64,000 nt of DNA from Streptomyces sp. SUK 48 (GCF_009650765.1 NZ_CP045740.1:2170001-2234000), one strand, 5' to 3'. Positions 27,573 to 35,926 are shown, numbered from the stretch's first letter. Translations and numbers: made by a program. Notes: a model not told the origin generated them from the sequence alone.

Positions 27573-28514
27573 TCAGCCGGCCCCGAGCCTCGGGAAGAGG
27601 ACCTCGGCGCTGCCCCGGTTGATCGCGTCGAGCTGTTCCGGTGCGTAACCGTCGTAGCCGTCGAGCATCGAGTCGAAGACTCTGCCGTGCTCCTCCGCGG
27701 CGAAGGGCCAGTCGCTGCCGTAGAGGACATGGCCCGGAGCCGCGAAGGAGAGCAGGGAGGGCAGGGCGGACGGGCTGGCGGAGAGGGCGGTGTCGAAGTA
27801 GAAGCGCCGCAGGTCGGCCAGGATGCCTTCGGGTGTGGTGCCGGGGTTGATCTGGGCGCCGAGGGTGAACCGCCAGGCCGCGTAGGGCAGGAAGCCGCCC
27901 GCGTGGGAGAGGATCACCTTCATCCGGGTGTGCCGGCCCATCACTCCGTTGAGCGTCATGTGCAGGGCGGTGCGGGTGGTGTCGAAGGGGAAGTCGACCA
28001 CGGGGCTGGGCATGCCGTCGAGCATGGGCAGCGCCGAGCCGGTGGGGTGGATGAACACCACGGCGCCGCGGGCGTCCAGCTCTTGCCAGAGCGGGGCGAA
28101 CTCCTTGTCGCCGAGGTAGCGGCCCTGGGCGTTGGACATCAGCACCACGCCGTCGGCGTGCAGTTCGTCCAGTGCGTACGCGGCCTCGGCGAGTGCGCCG
28201 TCCACGTCCGGCAGCGGAAGGCTCGCGAAGAGTCCGAAGCGGTCGGGGCGGTCCTTGACCAGCTCCGCGCCGTACTCGTTGACACTCCTGGCCACCGCGC
28301 GGGCCTCCGCGTCGTCGCCGAAATGAGTGCCCGGGGAGCTGACCGAGAGGACGCCGGTGGCGATCGAGCGGCGGTCCATCATCGCGATCGCGCTCTCCGC
28401 GTCCCACGCGGGCGTGGGCCAGCCCCCGGCCGTGGCGCCATGCCGCTCCATCACCTCCCGATAGGCGCCCGGGATGAGGTGCTGGTGGACATCGATGCGT
28501 CGAGAAGCGGCCAT
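27573..28514 (-). CDS. Amidohydrolase-2 family metal-dependent hydrolase (ACMSD-like)
   Basis: This 313-residue TIM-barrel amidohydrolase has the metal-binding pair DVHQH (residues 8-12), HPTG near 155, a SHAGG histidine near 200 and the YGSDWPF aspartate near 260. These place it near the aminocarboxymuconate-semialdehyde decarboxylase / 2,3-dihydroxybenzoate-decarboxylase branch, which decarboxylates or hydrolyses small aromatic or dicarboxylic acids. The real substrate is unknown. ATG 28514 is preferred over ATG 28535 because AGGAGGG lies about 10 bases before it. The gene is divergent from a marR-type gene across 58 bases containing two palindromes, so it is probably controlled by that regulator. 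Confidence 0.88.
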   Translation of the reverse strand: MAASRRIDVHQHLIPGAYREVMERHGATAGGWPTPAWDAESAIAMMDRRSIATGVLSVSSPGTHFGDDAEARAVARSVNEYGAELVKDRPDRFGLFASLPLPDVDGALAEAAYALDELHADGVVLMSNAQGRYLGDKEFAPLWQELDARGAVVFIHPTGSALPMLDGMPSPVVDFPFDTTRTALHMTLNGVMGRHTRMKVILSHAGGFLPYAAWRFTLGAQINPGTTPEGILADLRRFYFDTALSASPSALPSLLSFAAPGHVLYGSDWPFAAEEHGRVFDSMLDGYDGYAPEQLDAINRGSAEVLFPRLGAG

Positions 28515-28535
28515 CTCTTCTTGCCCTCCTAACAT

Positions 28536-28564
28536 TTAGCCTGCTAACGATTGCTTTGCTAAAG
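28536..28564. promoter_or_regulatory. Putative MarR operator: two palindromes
   Basis: TTAGCCTGCTAA (28536-28547) and CTTTGCTAAAG (28554-28564) are palindromes in the divergent intergenic region. The second overlaps the TAAAGT -10 element of the marR-like gene, a position that would allow autorepression. The first lies upstream of the amidohydrolase ribosome site. Confidence 0.5.
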
Positions 28565-28565
28565 T
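28560..28565 (+). promoter_or_regulatory. -10 element (TAAAGT) of the marR-like gene
   Basis: TAAAGT fits TANNNT and ends 7 bases before the GTG start at 28573, indicating a leaderless transcript. Confidence 0.5.
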
Positions 28566-28572
28566 AGCACCC

Positions 28573-29325
28573 GTGAGTGACAGACGCAACAACCTTCGCG
28601 ACGGCGACCGGCCGACCGTGACCGGGGACGCCAGTCCCTCGTCGGCCGACGCCCCCCGGCCGACGGCGGACCGCGACCAGCCGACGGCGGACGGCGACCG
28701 GCGGACCGAGAATCTGGGCCGACGGGCTGACGGTCGGGGCCGGCGGTCGGCGATTCACGACCGAGCGGTGGACAACGACCGGCCGGCGCCTCACGACCAA
28801 TCTGCGGATGAGGACCGGTCCGCGGATCAGTACCGGTCGGCGGATGAGGACCGGTCCCCGGATCAGGACCGGTCGGCGGCGCACGGCGGCATCGGCGCGG
28901 AGGAGATCTCCCAGGCCGCCGACGCGCTCTTCTTCGCGATGCGCCGGGCCCGTACGGCCAGCGCGGAGCAGCACGGCGGCCTCTCCCTCCCCCAGGTCGC
29001 CCTCCTCGAACCGCTGGCCACGGAGCCGGATCTGCCGGTGGGCCGGCTGGCGAGCGGCGCGGACGTCAGCGTCCCGACCGCGACCCGGATGCTCCAGCAG
29101 CTGGAGTCGAAGGGGGTCGTCGTACGCCGTCGCTCCCCCGAGGACGAACGGCGTGTCCTCGTCAGCCTCACCGACGACGGCGCCGAGCGGCTCGCCGCGC
29201 TCCGGAGCCGGCTGCGCGAGCGCCAGGCCCGCGCCTACGAGGCGTTCACCCCGGCCGAGCGCGCCCTGCTGGTCACGCTGCTGCACCGCCTCACGGACCT
29301 GGTCGCCGACCCGGGCACAAGCTGA
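28573..29325 (+). CDS. MarR-family transcriptional regulator with repetitive N-terminal extension
   Basis: Residues 112-250 form a typical MarR winged-helix domain (LSLPQVALLEPLA, LASGADVSVPTATRMLQQLE recognition helix, SPEDERRVLVSLTDDG wing). The first about 110 residues are highly charged and low in complexity, with repeated DRPTADRDQ-, DEDRSADQYRSADEDRS-type units. Ordinary MarR proteins have about 140-160 residues, so this extension is unusual. The frame stays open with consistent third-position GC. The GTG start at 28573 is supported by a TANNNT element 7 bases upstream, although an internal start near the MarR domain cannot be excluded. It is divergent from the amidohydrolase, its probable target. 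Confidence 0.82.
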   Translation: MSDRRNNLRDGDRPTVTGDASPSSADAPRPTADRDQPTADGDRRTENLGRRADGRGRRSAIHDRAVDNDRPAPHDQSADEDRSADQYRSADEDRSPDQDRSAAHGGIGAEEISQAADALFFAMRRARTASAEQHGGLSLPQVALLEPLATEPDLPVGRLASGADVSVPTATRMLQQLESKGVVVRRRSPEDERRVLVSLTDDGAERLAALRSRLRERQARAYEAFTPAERALLVTLLHRLTDLVADPGTS

Positions 29326-29393
29326 GCCCCTGGGGGCGAGCCGAGTCCCCGGGCCGGTTTGACCGACCCCCCGCCCCGGTTACCCATGGCCGC

Positions 29394-30164
29394 ATGATCC
29401 CCACCGAGGTCGCCGAAACCCTGCCGGAACTCGTCCCCTTCGCCCGCGCCGTACAGGCGCGCCGGCCCGACGACGGCACCTGGTGCGAGGCGTGGACGGT
29501 ACGGGACGTGCTGATCCACCAGGCGGGGAACGCCGAGGAGCTGGCCCGGGTCCTTGAGGCGTTCCTCGCGGGCGCGCCCGTGGAGACCCGCGGATTCGAC
29601 CGCGAGGCCCCTTACCGTCTCCTGTCCGACGCCGACCTCTGGTCGGCCTTCTTGCGCAACTGCGCGCACCTGACGGACATCGCCGCGGCCGGCGCGCGGG
29701 ATCTCTCACCGGACACGGAGATCATCTGGACCGGCCGGACCGTGACGGCTCCTTTCTTCGCCGAGCACATGCGTGAGGAGTTGATCCTGCACCGCTGGGA
29801 CCTGACCGGCGACGACCGTACGGCCGTACGCGCGCTCGACGAGCCCTGGATGACGCGACACAGCGTCGTCTCCGTCGGCCGCCCCCTGCTGGCCCGGGGC
29901 CGCGCCGAGCTGGGCCTCACCCCGGGCGAGCGGCTCGAAGCCCGGCTGCGCACTCCCGGCACGGACGACATCGTGCTGACCGCCGACGCCGACACCGCCG
30001 GCATCCGCCTGGCCGCACCCGAGGGCCCCGCGACCATCGAGAGCGACGCGGCCACCCGGCTCCTCTTCCTGTGGGGCCGCCGCCCCGCCGACCCCTCCCG
30101 CTGGCACAGCGCAGCGGGCCCGGACGCCCTGCGCCGGGTACGGACCCTGCTGGGCGGCTACTGA
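29394..30164 (+). CDS. Mycothiol-dependent maleylpyruvate-isomerase-family enzyme
   Basis: The 256-residue protein has a DinB-like four-helix N-terminal domain with a metal site from VRDVLIHQAGNAEEL (near residue 43) and EHMREELILHRWDL (near 130), and a C-terminal alpha/beta domain ending SDAATRLLFLWGRRP. This is the TIGR03083-type family, which uses mycothiol, the actinobacterial thiol, for isomerisation or transfer to electrophiles. The substrate is not predictable. It stands alone in the same direction as the marR-like gene, 68 bases downstream, and could be part of that regulon. Confidence 0.82.
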   Translation: MIPTEVAETLPELVPFARAVQARRPDDGTWCEAWTVRDVLIHQAGNAEELARVLEAFLAGAPVETRGFDREAPYRLLSDADLWSAFLRNCAHLTDIAAAGARDLSPDTEIIWTGRTVTAPFFAEHMREELILHRWDLTGDDRTAVRALDEPWMTRHSVVSVGRPLLARGRAELGLTPGERLEARLRTPGTDDIVLTADADTAGIRLAAPEGPATIESDAATRLLFLWGRRPADPSRWHSAAGPDALRRVRTLLGGY

Positions 30165-30224
30165 CCGCCGTGTCTTCGGAAGTTCGATAAGCCACAGAAG
30201 CTCATGAGCCATTCCCGTACCGGG

Positions 30225-30745
30225 TTACCGCTCGGTGATGAGCGCGGGCAGCTCCCGCATGTCGCGGAACACGACGGTGCCGGGCCCCTCCAGCCGCTCG
30301 GCGGGCGTAGGTCCCCCCGCGTACCCGAACGCACGCATCCCCGCGGCGCGCGCGGCCCGTACACCGGGCAGGCGGCCGGCTCGACCCCCATGCTCCGCGC
30401 GGCGTGGAGGAACAGGTCCGGCGCGGGCTTGCCCCGGGAGACCTCGGTGGCGCTGTAGATGCGGCCCGCGAAACGGTCGTACAGTCCGGTACGGCCCAGC
30501 GTGTGCCGCATCTTGTCATGGGTCCCGCTGGAGGCCACGCACGTCGGCAGCGCGATCGCGTCGAGCGTCTCCATCAGCCCCTCCACGGGGGCGAGTTCAC
30601 TGTCGACGGCCTCACGGTGCAGCTCTTCGAAGCGCTCGGACCAGATGGCCGCGGTCACCGTGCCGAGCCGGTCGGCGACCTGTGCGCGGATCGCGGCATG
30701 CGAGCGGCCGATGAACCGGCCGACGACCTCGATCGGCTTGATCAT
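30225..30745 (-). pseudogene. Decayed HAD-superfamily (beta-phosphoglucomutase-like) hydrolase
   Basis: The minus strand encodes HAD cap and core segments: VVGRFIGRSHAAIRAQVADR, LPTCVASSGTHDKMRHTLG (motif II) and SATEVSRGKPAPDLFLHAA (motif III lysine). The nucleophile segment DxDxT(L/V) that should precede them is missing, because homology stops near 30745. Near 30360 the frame breaks just where motif IV (VVEDS...GV) should be, and homology resumes in another frame as VRAARAAGMRAFGYAGG, ending at TAA 30225. Loss of both aspartate motifs plus a frameshift indicates a pseudogene rather than a working phosphatase. A sequencing error could explain the frameshift but not the missing N-terminus. 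Confidence 0.75.
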
Positions 30746-30764
30746 CCCGGCAGCCTGGACGCTT

Positions 30765-30809
30765 GCCCGGCGTGCCGCCCCCCTCTCTTGAAGAGGTAGC
30801 ACGCCGGGC
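30765..30809. terminator. Strong nested hairpin next to the HAD remnant
   Basis: Arms GCCCGGCGTGC (30765-30775) and GCACGCCGGGC (30799-30809) pair over 11 bases. An inner stem CCTCT/AGAGG with a 5-base loop sits inside. It lies where the missing 5' part of the HAD gene should be, so it may be a terminator or a scar of rearrangement. Confidence 0.5.
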
Positions 30810-30921
30810 CTGATGTCCAGCCGTCGTGGCGCTACTTGTCCGAGTCCGGGTCCGTCCCCCGTGCGGATCTGACCTCGAACGTCCCGTGCGCCCCCCGACC
30901 GCTGGTTGTCTTCATCGGTGT

Positions 30922-31110
30922 TCAGCAGATGTGAAGCGAGAGCGAGCCGGCCGAGGCGTTACCAGCGTCTCGGACGTCCTCCTCCAGTTGATCCTCGACG
31001 CGATCCAGCAACGCCTCCCAGCTCACCGGATCAATCTCGTCCGGTGGCTGCCGAGTTGGCGCCCGGCATGCCTCCGCCGCCTGGCGGAGTAGTTCGAATG
31101 TCTGATACAT
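30922..31110 (-). CDS. Small acidic hypothetical protein, 62 residues
   Basis: This frame begins at ATG 31110, 10 bases after a GGGAGGG ribosome site. It encodes a small, acidic, mostly helical protein (MYQTFELLRQAAEACRA, then WEALLDRVEDQLEEDV) ending LSLHIC. It lies 120 bases downstream of the sigma-like gene on the same strand. A modulator of that factor is possible but unproven, and I recognise no family. Confidence 0.45.
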   Translation of the reverse strand: MYQTFELLRQAAEACRAPTRQPPDEIDPVSWEALLDRVEDQLEEDVRDAGNASAGSLSLHIC

Positions 31111-31230
31111 CCCGCGTGTTCCCTCCCGAGGTGTGCGTGTGGCCCTTGTCGTTCTCCGGGTCGCTAGGACCCAACCTGGGCTCACGGGAGGCGACTTGTG
31201 GGGCCCCTCCCGTGAGTCCGAGTAGCGGCA

Positions 31231-31875
31231 CTAGCTCGTCACGTCGCCCAGTACCTCGTCGTAGATCGTTTCCTTGTAGGGCTCCAGGGCCTTGCACACG
31301 TCCTTGAACCGGCGGCCCACCGTGTGCCGGTCGATCTCGAGGCAACGCGCGATCTCCGCCTGGCTGAGGCCCTCGACGATCGCGAGCCTCCCGACCGGGT
31401 ACAGCTTGTCCGTCAACTTCTCGGCGAGGAATCGGTCGATGGCCTTGAGGCGGACCTCCCGTGCGTGGTCGCCCTCGTCCGCCTCGACCGGCACCTCGGG
31501 GAACTCGCGCACCGGGGACGAGAGATCACGATCCCGGCCGCGCACCGCGTCCGCGATGACATCGCGCATGACCTTGCGTGCGAAGGCGCGCCCGCCGTCC
31601 CGCCGGTCCAGGGCGAAGTCCGGCCGCGACCAGGCGCGCACCAGCTGGAGCACGCAGCTCTGCACCAGGTCCTCCAGCATGTACTGCATGCGTGCCTGGC
31701 GCACCATGCCTTCGAGGAACGGCTTCAACCGCCGCAGCTCCTCGATCTGTTCGGCCGTCAGTCGCCGACGGGGTTTGGACTCCGGGGCGGTACGGGCGCC
31801 GGGGACGGGGGCCGGCGGGGTACTCGGTGGATCGTTCGGCTCCGTCGGCCCTCGAACGTCGGGGGCATTGCGCAT
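31231..31875 (-). CDS. Sigma-70-family-like RNA polymerase factor
   Basis: The 214-residue protein has a Pro-rich N-terminus, a region-2-like segment (about residues 60-110, EDLVQSCVLQLVRAWSRPDF followed by ARKVMRDVIAD) and a region-4-like helix-turn-helix (about 165-200, VEGLSQAEIARCLEIDRHTVGRR). It resembles the short ECF-like sigma factors common in actinomycetes, but region 2 is divergent and no anti-sigma gene with a zinc-binding motif is adjacent. ATG 31875 is preferred because the GGAAGG ribosome site is 9 bases before it; ATG 31884 is too close to it. DNA-binding without sigma activity is an alternative. Confidence 0.68.
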   Translation of the reverse strand: MRNAPDVRGPTEPNDPPSTPPAPVPGARTAPESKPRRRLTAEQIEELRRLKPFLEGMVRQARMQYMLEDLVQSCVLQLVRAWSRPDFALDRRDGGRAFARKVMRDVIADAVRGRDRDLSSPVREFPEVPVEADEGDHAREVRLKAIDRFLAEKLTDKLYPVGRLAIVEGLSQAEIARCLEIDRHTVGRRFKDVCKALEPYKETIYDEVLGDVTS

Positions 31876-32005
31876 AGGGACCATCCTTCCCGTCGGTCTG
31901 CCAACTCGTCTCTGTCCAGCGACAGTTCACCGCTTCATCCATCCATGCCGTCGGGCGGACCCGGTTCGGTGCGTTTTCGGGCCTTGAGTTCGAGCGCCCT
32001 CCCGC

Positions 32006-32155
32006 TCAACTCAGCACCTGGCGAACGAAATCGGCGATGCCGACGCCCACGAGCAGGGCGACTCCGAGCGGCGGGTCGAGAAAGGCCACGCAGGTGACCA
32101 GCCCCGTGACGACCAGGATCAGCAGGGCATGTCGAAGCTTCTGGACGGGGTCCAT
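32006..32155 (-). CDS. Small membrane protein, 49 residues
   Basis: ATG 32155 is preceded by GGAG at good spacing. It opens a frame encoding MDPVQKLRHALLILVVTGLV and a second hydrophobic stretch, GVALLVGVGIADFV, suggesting two short membrane helices. No family is recognised. It lies upstream of, and in the same direction as, the sigma-like gene (131 bases apart), so it could be part of that transcription unit. Confidence 0.5.
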   Translation of the reverse strand: MDPVQKLRHALLILVVTGLVTCVAFLDPPLGVALLVGVGIADFVRQVLS

Positions 32156-32478
32156 TCGTTCCGCTCCAAGGGGGAGTGACGACACCGGTCCCGAACCGGC
32201 ACGACCGGCCGACCGCCGGTCCACCAGAGCAGGCCGCACGAGCGAACCCCGGCGGGAGCGGGGCGCACGGTGACCATCGTCACCTCGCGTATCGCGCCCG
32301 GCGCACCGCCTCTTCAGAGGTGATCCGCGGCCCCGGCCGTCGGTCCGCCAGTGGTCCCACCAGGTCTCGACGTCAGGGTGTCCGCCCCGGGGCCATGGCG
32401 TGATCGAACGGCGTGGTGCATGAGTAGGCTGCGGTGCCGTTCCCCCCAGATCTGTCATGCCCATTCGAAAGGCCGCAG
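32156..32478. other. 323-base gap, promoter region only
   Basis: No coding signal is convincing on either strand. It separates a leftward small gene from a rightward membrane protein gene and should hold promoters for both. A TAGGCT -10-like element lies at about 32426-32431, and ACCGG-rich short inverted repeats lie around 32180-32220. Confidence 0.35.
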
Positions 32479-33153
32479 TTGAGCACGCCACCGTCGTACC
32501 CCGACCCCCGGCAGCTGCCGGGGCCGTATCAGCAGGCTCCAGGGCCGTATCGGCAGCCGCAGGCGCCGGGGGCGTACGCCCAGGTGCCGGGGGCGTACGC
32601 GCCCGCGCCGGGGCCCTATGCGCAGCCGGGGGTGGCGCAGTACGCGCCCGTGGCCGCTCCGGGGCCGTACCAGCAAGCCCCTGTTCCGGGCCCGTACCAG
32701 CAGCCGCAGCCGCCGCAGGCACAGCCGTACGGCGGTGGGATGCCGGTCGGCGGGGCGATGCAGGCATGCCGGCTGTGCGGGGCCGGGCCCGCGGCGCAGG
32801 TCACGGTGCGGGGGCATCAGGGCATGCTGATCGTCATGCGTTCGCTGCGCCGCCGCGCGACGATGTGCCGTCCCTGTGCGCTGGCGACCTTCCGGGAGAT
32901 GCAGGCGAACACCATGGTGCAGGGGTGGTGGGGGCCGATGTCCCTGGTCATCACGCCCATCACGCTCCTGGTCAACCTCGGTTCCCTGGCCACGATCCGC
33001 CGTATTCCGGAGCCGGTGGTGGCCGGGCACCGGCCGCCGCTGAACCCGGGCAAGTCGGTGTTCAAACGGCCGCAGGGCATCCTCGGGCTGATCCCGCTGT
33101 GTCTGGTGCTCGGTGTCGTGCTGCTCGCCGTCGTCGGTGTGGCGGCCGGGTAG
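32479..33153 (+). CDS. Membrane protein with Pro/Tyr/Gln-rich N-terminus and paired CxxC motifs
   Basis: The 224-residue protein starts with about 85 residues of repeats of the kind PGPYQQAPGPYRQ and PGAYAQVPGAYA. A zinc-ribbon-like region follows with two cysteine pairs (CRLCG and CRPCA, about 30 residues apart), then two membrane segments (WGPMSLVITPITLLVNLGSL and LIPLCLVLGVVLLAVVGVAA). Such proteins are frequent in streptomycetes and have no known function. The TTG start at 32479 is chosen because GAAAGG lies 6 bases before it and the protein then begins MSTPPSYPDPRQLPG. The codons before it look non-coding. Confidence 0.72.
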   Translation: MSTPPSYPDPRQLPGPYQQAPGPYRQPQAPGAYAQVPGAYAPAPGPYAQPGVAQYAPVAAPGPYQQAPVPGPYQQPQPPQAQPYGGGMPVGGAMQACRLCGAGPAAQVTVRGHQGMLIVMRSLRRRATMCRPCALATFREMQANTMVQGWWGPMSLVITPITLLVNLGSLATIRRIPEPVVAGHRPPLNPGKSVFKRPQGILGLIPLCLVLGVVLLAVVGVAAG

Positions 33154-33198
33154 AGCGACGACGACAGCGGTGCGGCGCCCGCTGTGAGGGCCGTGGCG

Positions 33199-33250
33199 AC
33201 GGGCCGGTGCGCGTTCCCGCACCGGCCCGCCTTCCGTAGGGACCCCTACG
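33199..33250. terminator. Two adjacent hairpins between convergent genes
   Basis: CGGGCCGGTGCG/CGCACCGGCCCG with a 6-base loop (33199-33228) is followed by CGTAGGGG/CCCCTACG (33234-33250). The pair probably terminates transcription from both sides. Confidence 0.65.
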
Positions 33251-33271
33251 AGCCCCGGGGGTTCGGACGTG

Positions 33272-35782
33272 TCAGTGGCGCCTGGTGGTACGGCGCCTAC
33301 GGCCCAGATAGACCGCTGCCGCGCCCGCGCAGAGCAGTAGGGCGACGAGGGAGAGGACCCTCCCCATGTCGGCCATGCCGGTGCTGGCGAGGGGGCCGCC
33401 GCCGCCCTGGTTCGTGCCGCCCGGGGCCGGGCCGGTGGACGCGCCGGTGGTCGGCGGCGCCGAGGGCGAGGAAACGGACGGCGACGGCGACGGGGTGGGG
33501 GCCGGCGGCTTCGCCTTGGGGATGTACACGCCGGCGTCGATGGTGTGGTCGACTCCTCCCGGCTTCGCGGGGGCGGTGACCGGCGCCTGCCCACTGCACA
33601 GCTGCCCGGTGGTCGGCGGGGTCACGTTCGAGTCATGGGCCCGGTCGGAGCCGACCCTCGGGAGGGTGAACCGCAGCCTGTCGGCGGCGGGTTGGCCCGG
33701 TACCCCGCTGGTGTCGGCCGTGCACACGTCGAACCGCACGGTGTACTTCGCGCCGGGCGTCAGCTGGTAGTCCGCGCCGACCCCGCCGAAGTAGTACTCA
33801 CCGTCGGCATCGGTCTTCGTCGTGGCGACCTGCTTGCCGTCCGCGTCCAGCAGGTTGACCGTCGCGCCCGGCAGCAGCACCTGCCCGGCGTCCTGGATGC
33901 CGTTGTGGTCGCCGTCGTACCAGACCACGTTGCCGATCTGGATCGGCGCGTTCGCCGCGGCGTACGCGATGTCGCCGAGGCCGCCGGCCTTGCCGAACCC
34001 GTTCTGGTTCGGGCCGATGAACTGGTAGGCGTTGGCGGCCGGGTCGTTGCCGGGGCCGGCGCCGGTGGTGATGTCGTAGTAGCCGGTGCCGTCGGTGATG
34101 ACGTTGCCGGTCGGGTCCATCTGCGTGCTGACGACCCACTGCTGCTGCGGGATGTAGGCGACCGAGCCCAGCGAGGACTCCTGGTGCGGTCCGGGCTGGG
34201 TCGCGGAGCCGCCGTTCGGGAAGAAGTCGCCCGGGAAGTACTCGACGACACTCGTCGCCTCGGCGCCGTCGACGGCGGGCGACGCGTGGTTCGGGCAGGC
34301 TCCGGTGCCCTCCCAGTCGTAGCCGCCGGCCGGCTTGGCGCAGGCCATGGTGATGTCGCCGCCGGACATGCCGTTCTCGGCCTCGTCGTTCGCCGGCCTC
34401 GGGTCGAGGCCGCCCCAGCTGACCAGGTCCATGAACCGGTCGCGGAAGCCGAGGACCATCGAGCCGTCACGGGCGAAGGCCATGGAGGCCAGTTCCGGCT
34501 GCGGGTCGATCATCGTGTTGTTCAGCTTGAAGCTGTCCCAGTCCTTCAGGCTGCCGTTCCACGGGTTCCAGAAGTGGGCCTGCGGGAAGGCGGCGTCACC
34601 GCTGAGCACATTGCCGCGTTCGGCGGTCAGCGCGTGGGTCAGCACCGGGGTGAACCGCTTGCCGTCGTAGGCGTATACGACGGCCTTCAGATCGTCGCGC
34701 TTCTGCGTGCTCTCCGCGTCGCACACCCCGCCGACGTACAGGGTGTTGTCGTGGGTGGTCAGTCCGAAGGGCCGCCAGTCGCCGGCCGCCGCGCAGCCCG
34801 GGTCCGGGATCGGCACGGTCGCCCGGGGTGCCGAGGAGGAGGCTCCGGCCGCGTCGAAGCTCACCAGCGACCGGGTGCGCAGGTTCACCGCGTACAGCGT
34901 GGAGCCGTCCTCGGACAGGGCCAGCCCGCCGATGCTCTCCTTGCCGGGCGCGTCGGTGAAGCCCCCGTCCTTGATCAGCCGGGCGGTGTCGTGCGGGGTG
35001 ACCGTGGCGCCCGGCACCTTCGCGAACAGCTTCGGGGCGCCCCCGCCGGCGGCCGGCACGGTGTAGATCGCGTCGCCGCCGTCCGGCCCGTACTTGGTGT
35101 ACCGCCGGGCGAACTCCGCCTGGAACAGCCGCTGTCGGTCCTTGTCGTAGGCGAGCCCGAAGGTGGTGCCCACCTGGTCCTGCGTGTCGAGTACGTCCGG
35201 ACACGCCGTCTTGTCGGGGCAGTTGGCGCGGGCGCCCGTGCCGAAGGCCACCAGGGCCCGGGTGTCCGTCCCGCTGCCGCCGTTCTGGACCGGCACGAAG
35301 TACCGGGAGTCCGGCAGGGCGTAGTCGGCCGCGTCCCAGACGCCGGTGATCACCGAGGCGTCCTTGCCGCCCGAGACGTCCACGAACGAGGTGAAGCTGT
35401 CGAAGTGGTTCGCCGCCGTCGAGGCCGGCGCCGCCCGCAGATAGCCGCTGTAGGGCGCGGGGACGGTGACGTCGACGCGGTAGCGGCCGCCGGACAGCCC
35501 CTTGTCCGAGGGTCGGACGGCGACCTTCCCGGTGGCGTCCGTGACGCCGCCGACGTGGTGTCCGGCGGGGTCGGTGACGTCGACCTTCATGCCCCGTTGC
35601 GGGACGTCCATGGTCGTGTTGACGACACCGGTGCCGAAGAAGTCCCGCAGTGTCTCGACGGTCAGTGTGCCGTCGGAGGTCGAGGCGCCGGCCTGCCCGG
35701 CGCTTGTCGCGATCGTACCGGTGGCGCCGCCCATCAATAACAGACCGGACAGTCCCACCCGCAGCAGCCTACGTAATGGCAT
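33272..35782 (-). CDS. LAXTG-anchored surface protein with SdrD B-like domain
   Basis: The 836-residue secreted protein has a signal peptide (residues 1-33, basic start MPLRRLLRV, then a hydrophobic core). A large beta-rich region follows (about 130-600, possibly a propeller, with LALSEDGSTLYAVN- and GLTTHDNTLYVGGV-type units). An SdrD B-like domain lies near 620-700 (IGNVVWYDGDHNGIQDAGQ, DADGEYYFGG), then a Pro/Ser spacer and a C-terminal sorting signal: LASTG, hydrophobic helix, RRRR tail. The LAXTG motif is recognised by class E sortases, which anchor chaplins and similar proteins to the streptomycete wall. No sortase gene is adjacent. Function of the large central domain is unknown. Confidence 0.85.
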   Translation of the reverse strand: MPLRRLLRVGLSGLLLMGGATGTIATSAGQAGASTSDGTLTVETLRDFFGTGVVNTTMDVPQRGMKVDVTDPAGHHVGGVTDATGKVAVRPSDKGLSGGRYRVDVTVPAPYSGYLRAAPASTAANHFDSFTSFVDVSGGKDASVITGVWDAADYALPDSRYFVPVQNGGSGTDTRALVAFGTGARANCPDKTACPDVLDTQDQVGTTFGLAYDKDRQRLFQAEFARRYTKYGPDGGDAIYTVPAAGGGAPKLFAKVPGATVTPHDTARLIKDGGFTDAPGKESIGGLALSEDGSTLYAVNLRTRSLVSFDAAGASSSAPRATVPIPDPGCAAAGDWRPFGLTTHDNTLYVGGVCDAESTQKRDDLKAVVYAYDGKRFTPVLTHALTAERGNVLSGDAAFPQAHFWNPWNGSLKDWDSFKLNNTMIDPQPELASMAFARDGSMVLGFRDRFMDLVSWGGLDPRPANDEAENGMSGGDITMACAKPAGGYDWEGTGACPNHASPAVDGAEATSVVEYFPGDFFPNGGSATQPGPHQESSLGSVAYIPQQQWVVSTQMDPTGNVITDGTGYYDITTGAGPGNDPAANAYQFIGPNQNGFGKAGGLGDIAYAAANAPIQIGNVVWYDGDHNGIQDAGQVLLPGATVNLLDADGKQVATTKTDADGEYYFGGVGADYQLTPGAKYTVRFDVCTADTSGVPGQPAADRLRFTLPRVGSDRAHDSNVTPPTTGQLCSGQAPVTAPAKPGGVDHTIDAGVYIPKAKPPAPTPSPSPSVSSPSAPPTTGASTGPAPGGTNQGGGGPLASTGMADMGRVLSLVALLLCAGAAAVYLGRRRRTTRRH

Positions 35783-35912
35783 CGCATTCCTTCGCGTTGT
35801 CTACGTCATCGCCGACTCGGCAAATTGACGGCAACCCCGCTCGGAGAGTACAAGTTGAGGGACCGTCATATGACCGGAACGGCAAAAGCGAAGACACCTT
35901 CGCGGTAGCTGT

Positions 35913-35918
35913 TAGCAT
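35913..35918 (+). promoter_or_regulatory. -10 element (TAGCAT), leaderless type
   Basis: TAGCAT lies 8 bases before the GTG start at 35927 with no ribosome site between. Confidence 0.5.
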
Positions 35919-35926
35919 CGCGCCGC

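Noticed and set aside
30158..30802. An intact 214-residue HAD protein
   Set aside because: Its C-terminus after about residue 148 is out-of-frame sequence and the catalytic aspartate motifs are missing, so it was called a pseudogene.
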